Shown here: positions 45,342 to 53,029 of the stretch, piece by piece
How the letters are laid out: every line of letters begins with the position of its first letter
How positions within the stretch are numbered: the stretch's first letter is position 1
Assembly: GCA_020635715.1 (NCBI GenBank)
Contig: JACJZG010000002.1
Location: 186,001 to 250,000, forward strand
DNA: 64,000 bases
Direction of reading: 5' to 3'
Source of the DNA: Flavobacteriales bacterium
GTDB taxonomy: Bacteria; Bacteroidota; Bacteroidia; Flavobacteriales_F; PHOS-HE28
Made by a program: the position numbers and the translations under genes
The notes under the pieces: model-generated
Database searches by the model: none
Seen by the model: the letters and a program-made list of their open reading frames with translations, nothing else
What the model was told of the DNA's origin: nothing

Positions 45342-46339
45342 CGTTTCGTCGCGCGACCCACGCGAATGGCTTCAGCGGCTTCCTTAACCTTCACGAAGTA
45401 TGTTCCAGTCGGGTGTGAGGCGAGGTCGATGGAGCACGTTGCGGCGTTGGACCACTGATCAAATACCAGCCGACCCAATGGATCAAGTACCGTGATGTGC
45501 TGTGGTCCTGGTCCCAACCCGCTGATCCGTATCGGGCCTTCCGTGATGCTCGGTGTTATTTCGAGACTTCCGATCACCTCTCCTTCAGGCATCCTGGTGC
45601 CGACGCTGGTAACGCAGAGGGTCATGTCCCGGATCACCTCGCCAATGAGTTCCCCATCTCGGTACTCCGACCCACGCACGGTGAGGTTGAAAGCACCGTT
45701 GAAAGGGGGAGACTGCCAGGTGAAAATGCCATTCACCGGTTCCACCGAAGCGCTCAACGTGGCCGCAGGGAATTGGTAGCCCATGATCGGCTGGCAGGAG
45801 TTCCCGTTCGGGACGACCCATTCGAAGTGCAGGCTGTCTCCATCGGCATCCGTTGCTCCGGGGTCGTGTATCCATGTGTTGTCGACGACCTGGATCGAAT
45901 AGGGTGGCATGCTGAACCGGATGCCATTGTTCATTGGCTCGCCCGGTCCGGCGATGAAGCTCGTCTCGACGCACAAGGTCTGAGCGATCGAGTTCGGGAT
46001 GTTGACGATGCCAGAACCACGGTTCGCCAACATAGCGTGGACCGTATGCCAGCCCACTTCGGAAAAGTCGTGTTCGTGTCGATAAGAGCTGCGGCGGACA
46101 TCCATTGCGGGGAAGTCCTGGATGTCGATGCGCGGGACCGTTATCTCTTCACCGTCATCCACCGTTATAAGGATATACTGCAGGTCACTCGGCTCGCTCA
46201 GGCAGGTGGTGACAAAGACCTCGATCCGATACAGCGTCTCGGACAAGGCCGTGTACGTAATGTCGACGCTTTTTTGACCGCAACATCCCAACGATGAGCG
46301 GTACATGAGGCATGCGGCTAGTAGAAGATAGGTTCGCAT
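45338..46339 (-). CDS. secreted protein with C-terminal T9SS-like sorting domain (paralogue)
   Basis: A 333-residue exported protein related to the next gene. The signal peptide is followed by DITYTALSETLYRIEVFVTTC, a middle domain with GATDADGDSLHFEWVVPNG and RGSEYRDGELIGEVIRDMTLC, and a C-terminal domain from IGSLEITPSITEGPIRISG to GTYFVKVKEAAEAIRVGRATKR that looks like a T9SS type A signal. The shared motif EYR-x-G-x-L/E-IG and the shared C-terminal layout show the two genes are tandem duplicates. It ends in an ATGA overlap with the downstream copy. The probable job is a surface protein, with no further clue. Confidence 0.75.
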   Translation of the reverse strand: MRTYLLLAACLMYRSSLGCCGQKSVDITYTALSETLYRIEVFVTTCLSEPSDLQYILITVDDGEEITVPRIDIQDFPAMDVRRSSYRHEHDFSEVGWHTVHAMLANRGSGIVNIPNSIAQTLCVETSFIAGPGEPMNNGIRFSMPPYSIQVVDNTWIHDPGATDADGDSLHFEWVVPNGNSCQPIMGYQFPAATLSASVEPVNGIFTWQSPPFNGAFNLTVRGSEYRDGELIGEVIRDMTLCVTSVGTRMPEGEVIGSLEITPSITEGPIRISGLGPGPQHITVLDPLGRLVFDQWSNAATCSIDLASHPTGTYFVKVKEAAEAIRVGRATKR

Positions 46340-46392
46340 GGTTCGATGTCACCGATGACCATCCGTCATGGCATGCGTGAAGATAGTATCGT

Positions 46393-47454
46393 TCACAAGA
46401 AGATACTCCCTCCCGACGCCTCCAGCCGCGCGCCTGTCACGCTCGCCAGTGCGGTCACCTCCCCACGCAACCGACGCACGCCAAGGAAGGCGAAGATCAA
46501 GGCCTCCTTGTAGTCCACGATCCGCTTCCGAGGGATGGTGATATGGGCCTTGTTCAGTGCCTGGATGCGCTCCATCAGGAAGCCGTTGTGCGCACCACCG
46601 CCGGTCACCAGCATGTCTTCGATCCCAGCGGGGATCGCCTCGGCCACCATCATGGCGATGTGCTCGACCACCGTGCGCGACCGGTCCTTCAATGTGATAA
46701 GCTCATCCGTGATCAGCGCTCGCACCCCGGCATCGAACCATTCCCTGCCCAAGGAGCGTGGTGGTGGTTGGCGGTGGAAGGGGATGGCGTTCAATCGATC
46801 CAGCAGTGCTGCATCCACCTGGCCGGAACGAGCCAGAGCACCATCGTCATCGAAGGACTTCCCGGCTTCCTCGGCAAGCAGGTTCAAGGCCTGGTTGCCG
46901 ATGCAGACGTCGTAGCCGAGCACCCTGGCACCGTCATGCACGGAGATGTTGCAGATCCCGCCGATGTTCAGGAAGGCGCGCTGATCCGGGAAGAGCAGTT
47001 GTTCGCCCAGGGGGACGAGAGGCGCGCCCTGCCCACCCAGGGCCACATCGAGCGTCCGGAAGTCGGTGATCGTGCGCACACCCGTGATCGCCGCGATCCG
47101 CGCACCATGGCCGATCTGCACCGTGAGCCCTTCGACAGGCTGATGGAAGACGGTATGGCCGTGCGAGGCGATGAGGTCAACGTGGCGACCTTGGAGGAAG
47201 TCCAACACCGCCCGGCCGATAAGATCGCCGAGGTCACGGTCCAGCCGGGCCAGTTCCAATGCGGAGCCGTTCATCACAGCCACGAGCTTCTGCTGGAAGG
47301 CCGGTTCGTAAGGGATCGTTCGCGCATCGTCGAGGGTGAACGACCATCGACCACCCCGCAGCGTGAAGTGGCATAGCGCCAGGTCCAGGCCGTCCAACGA
47401 GCTGCCGCTCATGACGCCGATCGCGGTGTAATGAACTTCGTCAGGGGCAGCCAT
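46393..47454 (-). CDS. anmK: anhydro-N-acetylmuramic acid kinase
   Basis: A 353-residue sugar kinase that converts 1,6-anhydro-MurNAc to MurNAc 6-phosphate in peptidoglycan recycling. The N-terminal GVMSGSSLDGLDLALC is diagnostic, followed by ASHGHTVFHQP, GVRTITDFRTLDVALGGQGAPLVP, AFLNIGGICNIS and the late VTGGGAHNGFLMERI. The length fits the family. ATG 47454 is used; a longer frame would run into the divergent acyl-CoA dehydrogenase promoter. The gene is divergent from that dehydrogenase with a gap of only 44 bp. Confidence 0.93.
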   Translation of the reverse strand: MAAPDEVHYTAIGVMSGSSLDGLDLALCHFTLRGGRWSFTLDDARTIPYEPAFQQKLVAVMNGSALELARLDRDLGDLIGRAVLDFLQGRHVDLIASHGHTVFHQPVEGLTVQIGHGARIAAITGVRTITDFRTLDVALGGQGAPLVPLGEQLLFPDQRAFLNIGGICNISVHDGARVLGYDVCIGNQALNLLAEEAGKSFDDDGALARSGQVDAALLDRLNAIPFHRQPPPRSLGREWFDAGVRALITDELITLKDRSRTVVEHIAMMVAEAIPAGIEDMLVTGGGAHNGFLMERIQALNKAHITIPRKRIVDYKEALIFAFLGVRRLRGEVTALASVTGARLEASGGSIFL

Positions 47455-47472
47455 CGGGGCGAAGGTATCCGC

Positions 47473-47480
47473 TACTTTTG
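47473..47480 (+). promoter_or_regulatory. -7 promoter element for the acyl-CoA dehydrogenase
   Basis: TACTTTTG is a perfect TAnnTTTG match 18 nt before the ATG at 47499, so the leader is about 14 nt. Confidence 0.6.
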
Positions 47481-47498
47481 CCCGGTACACGTACCGCC

Positions 47499-48668
47499 AT
47501 GCAAGACACCGCCACCCTCGCCGGATTGAACTTTGAATTGAGCGAAGAACAGATCGCAGTGCGCGATGCTGCCCGTGACTTCGCCCAGAACGTGCTGAAG
47601 CCCGGCGTGATCGAGCGGGACCGGGACCAGAAGTTCCCCACCGAGGAGATCAGGCAGCTCGGTGAGCTCGGCTTCCTGGGCATGATGGTGGATCCGAAGT
47701 ACGGCGGCGGTGGCATGGACACCATCAGCTACGTGCTCGCCATGGAGGAGATCAGCAAGATCGATGCGAGCACCAGCGTGGTGATGAGCGTGAACAATTC
47801 TCTCGTTTGCTGGGGCCTGGAACAGTTCGGCAATGAGGAGCAGAAACAGAAGTACCTCGTGCCTCTCGCGAAAGGAGAGAAGATCGGCGCCTTCTGCCTG
47901 AGCGAGCCGGAGGCGGGCAGCGATGCCACCAGTCAGCGCACCACGGCCATCGACATGGGCGACCACTACCTGCTGAACGGTACCAAGAACTGGATCACCA
48001 ACGGCGGCAGCGCCAGCACCTACCTGGTGATGGCCCAGACCGATGCGGCCAAGGGCCACAAAGGCATCAACTGCCTCATCGTGGAGAAGGGCATGCCCGG
48101 CTTCGTGGTGGGTGCCAAGGAGGACAAGCTCGGCATCCGCGGAAGCGATACCCACACCCTCATGTTCCAGGATGTGAAGGTGCCCAAGGCCAACCGTATC
48201 GGCGAGGACGGCTTCGGGTTCACCTTCGCGATGAAGACCTTGAGCGGTGGCCGGATCGGGATCGCTTCACAAGCGCTCGGTATCGCCAGCGGAGCCTACG
48301 AACTCGCCCTGGCTTACAGCAAGGAGCGCAAGGCCTTCGGCAAGGCCATCAGTGAGCACCAGGCCATCGCCTTCAAGCTGGCGGACATGGCCACGGAGAT
48401 CGAAGCGGCGCGACTGCTGTGCCTGAAGGCGGCCTGGCTGAAGGACCAGCACCTGAACTACGACCAGGCCAGCGCCATGGCGAAGGTCTTCAGCAGCGAA
48501 GTGGCCATGCGCACCACGGTGGAAGCCGTGCAGATACACGGTGGTTACGGGTACGTGAAGGAGTACCATGTGGAACGCCTGATGCGCGATGCCAAGATCA
48601 CCCAGATCTACGAAGGCACCAGCGAGGTGCAGCGGATCGTGATCAGTCGCGGGGTGCTGAAGGGTTGA
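47499..48668 (+). CDS. acyl-CoA dehydrogenase (short/butyryl-CoA type)
   Basis: A 389-residue FAD enzyme that introduces the 2,3-double bond in acyl-CoA during fatty-acid or amino-acid degradation. The layout is complete: a helical N-terminal domain (LSEEQIAVRDAARDFAQ), a middle strand domain with CLSEPEAGSDATSQRT and NGTKNWITNGGSAS, and a C-terminal helical domain ending in QIYEGTSEVQRIVISR. The Glu in YEGTSE is in the position of the catalytic base of butyryl-CoA dehydrogenases. ATG 47499 is used; a TTG at 47478 lies inside the -7 box, so it cannot be the real start if that promoter is used. Monocistronic. Confidence 0.93.
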   Translation: MQDTATLAGLNFELSEEQIAVRDAARDFAQNVLKPGVIERDRDQKFPTEEIRQLGELGFLGMMVDPKYGGGGMDTISYVLAMEEISKIDASTSVVMSVNNSLVCWGLEQFGNEEQKQKYLVPLAKGEKIGAFCLSEPEAGSDATSQRTTAIDMGDHYLLNGTKNWITNGGSASTYLVMAQTDAAKGHKGINCLIVEKGMPGFVVGAKEDKLGIRGSDTHTLMFQDVKVPKANRIGEDGFGFTFAMKTLSGGRIGIASQALGIASGAYELALAYSKERKAFGKAISEHQAIAFKLADMATEIEAARLLCLKAAWLKDQHLNYDQASAMAKVFSSEVAMRTTVEAVQIHGGYGYVKEYHVERLMRDAKITQIYEGTSEVQRIVISRGVLKG

Positions 48669-48728
48669 GTTGAGCCGGTCCTCGGCCGCGCCGCGCGGGA
48701 GGCATTACGGCGAATGGTCCGTTGCGAC

Positions 48729-50021
48729 CTAGAGCGCGGGCAACACGGTCTCCAGTTTGATCCCACGTGATCCCTTCACCAGGATCAACCGCCCGTGGAC
48801 CGGTGCTGTTGTGAGGCGCTCATGCAGTTCTGCGGCGGAGCGCACCGCTTCGGGGGTGACCTTCCTGAACTCACCACCGATGAACCAGGCTTCAAGCTTC
48901 AAGCGGAGGACGAGGTCAACGATGGCCCGGTGTTCCACCTCGCTCTCCGCCCCGAGTTCCAGCATGTCGCCGAGGAGCGCCAGCTTGGGTCGGTCGGTCT
49001 GCATGGCCGCGAAATTCTCCAGCGCCGCCGCCATGCTCGTGGGGTTGGCGTTGTAGGCATCAAGCACGAGCTGGTTCCGCCCTGTATCCGTGAACTGTGA
49101 CCGATTGTTGCTCGGCAAATAGGACGTCAACGCTGCTGCGATCACATCATCCGGAACGCCGAAGTGCTGACCCACCGCCACGGCCACGAGCACGTTCGGC
49201 AGGTTGTACGCTCCAATGAGCTTGGTGGCCACATGGTGGGCGCGTTCATCCCTTCCCGCGAAGACGACCTCCAGGAAGGGGCCGGATCCGTTCACCTCTC
49301 CGCGGGTGTCCGCTGTTCTCGAGCGACCGTAAGTGACCCGCCGCTGGCCTTCGCTCTTGCGCATGAGCAGGTCATCATCCATGTTCACGAAAAGGATGCC
49401 TTGTGCCGCCGCGATGTTCGTGTAGAGCTCGCTCTTCGTGCTGATGACCCCTTCGTAGCTGCCGAAGCCTTCCAGATGGGCCTTGCCGATATTGGTGATC
49501 AGACCGTGCGTGGGTTCGGCGATGGTGGCGAGCTCGGCGATATCCCCCGGCTTGTTCGCGCCCATCTCGATGATCGCGATGCGGTGTTCCGCGGTGAGGC
49601 GCAACAGGGTGAGGGGGACACCGATGTGGTTGTTCAGGTTGCCGCTCGTGGCCAATGTGGAACGATCCGCGGCGAGCACCGCGTGCATCAATTCCTTGGT
49701 CGTGGTCTTGCCGTTCGAGCCCGTGATCCCGATGACCGGCAGGTCGAACTGCCGGCGATGATGGGTGGCGAGCTGCTGCAAGGCCGTGAGCACATCCTGG
49801 ACCACCAGGAATCGGTCATCCATGGCCACGGCGGGTTCATCCACCACGGCAAAGCGGGCTCCCTTGCCCAAGGCCTCCGCAGCGAAGGTGTTGGCGTTGA
49901 AGTTCGGGCCTTTCAGCGCGAAGAACAGGCTGTCCTGTGCGATGGTCCGTGTATCCGTGCTCGTGCCGCGACAGGTGAGGAAGTGACGGTACAGGTCGGT
50001 GATGGTGGTGTGGCTGGCCAT
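48729..50021 (-). CDS. murF: UDP-N-acetylmuramoyl-tripeptide-D-alanyl-D-alanine ligase
   Basis: A 430-residue cytoplasmic Mur ligase that adds D-Ala-D-Ala to the UDP-MurNAc-tripeptide, the last soluble step of peptidoglycan precursor synthesis. The P-loop is in GITGSNGKTTTKELMHAVL (about 98-116), then GNLNNHIGVPLTLL, EMGANKPGDI, ITNIGKAHLEGFGS, and the C-terminal DAYNANPTSMAAALENF. It is the classical neighbour of gldJ in Bacteroidota. ATG 50021 is used; a frame up to 50153 would overlap gldJ. A perfect 11-bp hairpin ends 7 nt before this ATG. Confidence 0.95.
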   Translation of the reverse strand: MASHTTITDLYRHFLTCRGTSTDTRTIAQDSLFFALKGPNFNANTFAAEALGKGARFAVVDEPAVAMDDRFLVVQDVLTALQQLATHHRRQFDLPVIGITGSNGKTTTKELMHAVLAADRSTLATSGNLNNHIGVPLTLLRLTAEHRIAIIEMGANKPGDIAELATIAEPTHGLITNIGKAHLEGFGSYEGVISTKSELYTNIAAAQGILFVNMDDDLLMRKSEGQRRVTYGRSRTADTRGEVNGSGPFLEVVFAGRDERAHHVATKLIGAYNLPNVLVAVAVGQHFGVPDDVIAAALTSYLPSNNRSQFTDTGRNQLVLDAYNANPTSMAAALENFAAMQTDRPKLALLGDMLELGAESEVEHRAIVDLVLRLKLEAWFIGGEFRKVTPEAVRSAAELHERLTTAPVHGRLILVKGSRGIKLETVLPAL

Positions 50022-50028
50022 GAACGAA

Positions 50029-50055
50029 GGACCCCCGGCGGGTGGCCGGGGGTCC
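50029..50055 (-). terminator. perfect 11-bp hairpin between gldJ and murF
   Basis: GGACCCCCGGC at 50029-50039 pairs without mismatch with GCCGGGGGTCC at 50045-50055 around a 5-nt loop. On the minus strand it starts 19 nt after the gldJ stop codon and ends 7 nt (TTCGTTC) before the murF ATG. It may terminate gldJ transcription or, if read through, mask the murF initiation region. Confidence 0.65.
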
Positions 50056-50074
50056 AAATTAGGTCGGAGGGTGA

Positions 50075-51835
50075 TCAGCGCTTCTGATCGAGCTTCTTGC
50101 TGTCCTTCTCCTCGCCCAGGCCACGCGGGCTGCCCACGCGGGTCATGGCGCATCGGAAGCCGATCGTGGCCGTGCTCTGGCGCTCGTCCAGGTGGCGGCG
50201 GGTGCTTGGGCTGGCCCAGTAGATCCGGTCCGCCCAGCTGGCACCTTTGTACACACGGCTACGGTCGTTCACAAGGCTGGTCTTGCCCCAGTCATACATC
50301 GCGTTCCCCTCGAAATCGGGGTTCTCGAAGTAGATGCTGCTCTCCACATCACCATCGCGGAAGTCGATGTTGTCGCTCTGGCGGTAGTTGCGGCGATCGA
50401 TGTTCTCTTCCACGGTCACGTTGCGCACACGCACGTCACCCGGTTGATCGCTCTGGTAATCGCTGATGCCGCTCAACAGTTTCGGGCAGATCTCGAGGTC
50501 CTTGCTCTTGATGTTGTCCACCATGTCCTGCACGCGCTGCATGGCGGCATCCTGCTTGCGGGTGTTGTTGAACTCGATGGCTTGATCGATCGCGGTCAGC
50601 AGCTCATCAATGAGCGCCGCCTCCTCATCCGTGGCACGGCCCTGCATGATGGTCTGGAACTCGGTGAGGTAGTACTTGATGCCGTCCACATCGTAGACCA
50701 CGATGTCGTGCTTGTCCTGCACCACACCGTCGCTGTTGAGCACTTTCGTCTTGAACACGTTGCCACGGAAGGGGCGGAAGTCATCCTTGTCCTCGGGGCT
50801 CAACGGGCGGTACACGTCCATCACCCATTCGCTCACGTTGCCCGCCATGTTGTACAAGCCATAGTCGTTCGGCCAGTAGCTGAACACCGGCGCGGTCACG
50901 TCGGCGTTGTCGTTGAGGCTGCCAGCAACCCCCATGTAATCTCCACGGCCGCGCATGAAGTTGCCGCGGAAATCACCGTAGAACGCTCCACCTTTCTTAC
51001 GGCTGTCGTAACGCACCCAGTGGCCGTTCCAGGGGTAGATGCGACGCTCCACCACGCGTTCGTCCACCGTGTTGCCCACCAGTCCGTACGCGGCATATTC
51101 CCATTCGGCTTCGGTCGGGAGGCGGTAGCGGGGGAGCAGCACGCCGTCCTCCATGCGGATGTTACGCGTGTCCTTGTTCGGGTTGAAGTCCTGCACCCCA
51201 TCGACCTTTTTGCCGCTCTCATACTGGCCGGCCAGGTAGGCGTCCGTGCTGAAGTGGTCCTCGTTGATCTGATTGGGGTAGTGCTCGAAGAGGCCTTCGC
51301 GGATGAGGATGATCTCGTTCACGCGGTCCGTACGCCAGGCGCAATAGTCGTTCGCCTGCAGCCAGTTCACGCCCACCACGGGATAGTCGCGGTAAGCCGG
51401 GTGGCGCAGGTAGTACTCCACATACGGTTCGTTGAAGGCCAGCTTGCTGCGCCATACCAGGGTGTCGGGCAGAGCCTTTTTGTAGATCTCGGGATAGTCG
51501 GCGGCGAACACGCGGTCCAGCCAGTAGAGGTACTCGAGCCAGTAGAAGTTGGTCACCTCCACCTCGTCCATATAGAAGGAGGACACCGTGACGGTGCGCG
51601 GGATCATGTCCCACTCATGGCGCAGGTCATCGGTGACCCGGCCCATGGTGAACTGGCCCCCTTCGACGAGGATGAGGCCCGGTCCCGTCTCCTGGTCGGC
51701 GAATTCGGTCTTCTCGAACCCGCCGTTCTTGGAGTCGTTGTAATTCCAGCCTGTGGCGCCGCTCTTCTCGAACTGGCACCCGCTGAGCACGGCGGCAGCC
51801 ACCGTGAGCAAGGCGATGTTCCTGGAATGGTTCAT
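50075..51835 (-). CDS. gldJ: gliding motility/T9SS lipoprotein GldJ
   Basis: A 586-residue outer-membrane lipoprotein needed for gliding and for type IX secretion in relatives. The lipobox LSGC puts the lipidated Cys at residue 20. The rest is a formylglycine-generating-enzyme-like (SUMF1) domain with LVEGGQFTMGRVTDD, VEVTNFYWLEYLYWLD, YPVVGVNWLQANDYCAWRTD, RLPTEAEWEYAAYG, LYNMAGNVSEWVMDVY and GFRCAMTR. A large insert (about 370-470), helical and charged, is typical of GldJ as against GldK or true sulfatase activators. Position between murF and the por genes supports the call. It follows the PorP-family gene by 39 bp. Confidence 0.94.
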   Translation of the reverse strand: MNHSRNIALLTVAAAVLSGCQFEKSGATGWNYNDSKNGGFEKTEFADQETGPGLILVEGGQFTMGRVTDDLRHEWDMIPRTVTVSSFYMDEVEVTNFYWLEYLYWLDRVFAADYPEIYKKALPDTLVWRSKLAFNEPYVEYYLRHPAYRDYPVVGVNWLQANDYCAWRTDRVNEIILIREGLFEHYPNQINEDHFSTDAYLAGQYESGKKVDGVQDFNPNKDTRNIRMEDGVLLPRYRLPTEAEWEYAAYGLVGNTVDERVVERRIYPWNGHWVRYDSRKKGGAFYGDFRGNFMRGRGDYMGVAGSLNDNADVTAPVFSYWPNDYGLYNMAGNVSEWVMDVYRPLSPEDKDDFRPFRGNVFKTKVLNSDGVVQDKHDIVVYDVDGIKYYLTEFQTIMQGRATDEEAALIDELLTAIDQAIEFNNTRKQDAAMQRVQDMVDNIKSKDLEICPKLLSGISDYQSDQPGDVRVRNVTVEENIDRRNYRQSDNIDFRDGDVESSIYFENPDFEGNAMYDWGKTSLVNDRSRVYKGASWADRIYWASPSTRRHLDERQSTATIGFRCAMTRVGSPRGLGEEKDSKKLDQKR

Positions 51836-51874
51836 GGTTCTGTCTGGTTCCGTTCGGTCTGGGTTCCTTGCGAT

Positions 51875-52852
51875 CTAGAAGGTCGGGCACGCCACCACGC
51901 GGAAGCGGCGCTTCTTGGGCTTGCAGTTGAAGGTGAGCTGCATGCTGATCTCATGCGAACCCGCCGTGGCCGTGGTGAGTTTCGAGGTCGTCACGTCGTA
52001 GCTGTAGCCGAACTTGAACTTGTCCGCCTGGAAGCCGATCAGTGCGATGAAGGCATCGCGCGTGCGATACCACACACCGGCCGTGATCGGACCGTGATCC
52101 ACGTACAAGCCGAGGTTCAATTGACGGAACGCGGCTTGCTGCTGGTATAGTACGTTGGGGGAGATGCGGGTGCGGGCTTCTCCATATTTCCCTTTCATGC
52201 CGATCGGGATGGCCGCACCGGCGTGACCGGTCAGCTTCATGGGCAGCTTGCTCGTGCCCACGATGAGCGATTCGTTCGGTTCGGTGAGGTGATGTGCGGA
52301 GAATCCGACGAAGAACACATCGCTGTAGCCGAGCACGCCGGCGCTGAAGTCGGCATTGCCCACACTGCCACCGCGCGGTACGTCGTTCGTCTGATAGATG
52401 AAGCCCCGGCGGGGGTCGATCTGATCGCCGAAAGTGAGTTTGCTCCAATCCAGCGATTTCTGGAAGTAGGTCGCTTGGAATCCCACCTTCACGGAGAATT
52501 TGCGCGAGACGGCCTGCTGATAGCTGTAGATCCCGCTCACCGTGGTGGTGTTCAGGGTGCCTTTGCCGGCCTGGTCATGCGTTACCAGCAACCCCAGGCC
52601 TCCGTTCAGGCCATCGACATGCTGGTCGTAGCTCGCGCTGGTGGTGACGAAGGTGCCTGTGAGCGCGGGCCATTGGTTGCGGTAGTTCAACACCACCCGC
52701 GGGCACCGCGCGGTGCCTGCGAACGCCGGGTTCAAGTAAAGGGGATTGGCGTAGAACTGCGTGAACTGAGGGTCTTGGGCCGACGCCTGCAGAGCCGCGA
52801 TCACCACCAGTGCACACCCAAGGGCCGCACGCCTAACGGTCCATTCCATCAT
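51875..52852 (-). CDS. PorP/SprF family T9SS membrane protein
   Basis: A 325-residue outer-membrane protein of the PorP/SprF family, which in T9SS assists secretion and surface anchoring of partner proteins. The signal peptide ends near ASAQ, followed immediately by the family hallmark DPQFTQFYANPLYLNPAFAGTARCPRVVLNYRNQWP, then repeated barrel strands and ISMQLTF near the end. I chose the ATG pair at 52852 over 52864. It heads the porP - gldJ transcript and diverges from porU. A one-mismatch -7 box, TATACTTG on the minus strand, is at 52886-52893. Confidence 0.9.
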   Translation of the reverse strand: MMEWTVRRAALGCALVVIAALQASAQDPQFTQFYANPLYLNPAFAGTARCPRVVLNYRNQWPALTGTFVTTSASYDQHVDGLNGGLGLLVTHDQAGKGTLNTTTVSGIYSYQQAVSRKFSVKVGFQATYFQKSLDWSKLTFGDQIDPRRGFIYQTNDVPRGGSVGNADFSAGVLGYSDVFFVGFSAHHLTEPNESLIVGTSKLPMKLTGHAGAAIPIGMKGKYGEARTRISPNVLYQQQAAFRQLNLGLYVDHGPITAGVWYRTRDAFIALIGFQADKFKFGYSYDVTTSKLTTATAGSHEISMQLTFNCKPKKRRFRVVACPTF

Positions 52853-53029
52853 GCTCGTTATCATCGAGGCCTAGCGGCCAAGCGCCAAGTATACGAAGCA
52901 GTTCCTGTTACGGTTCCCCCACCCCCCGCAATAACCTGGAACAGTTGCCGTTGGTGGGTGGTCCGAGAACGCAAGGGTCGAAGGTATAACTTTCGGTCCG
53001 ATCTGTTGATAACCTGTTCATCACTGTTC

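Noticed and set aside
52223..53029. A long in-frame 5' extension of porU
   Set aside because: It runs antisense through the PorP-family gene, and the signal peptide begins exactly at ATG 53030.
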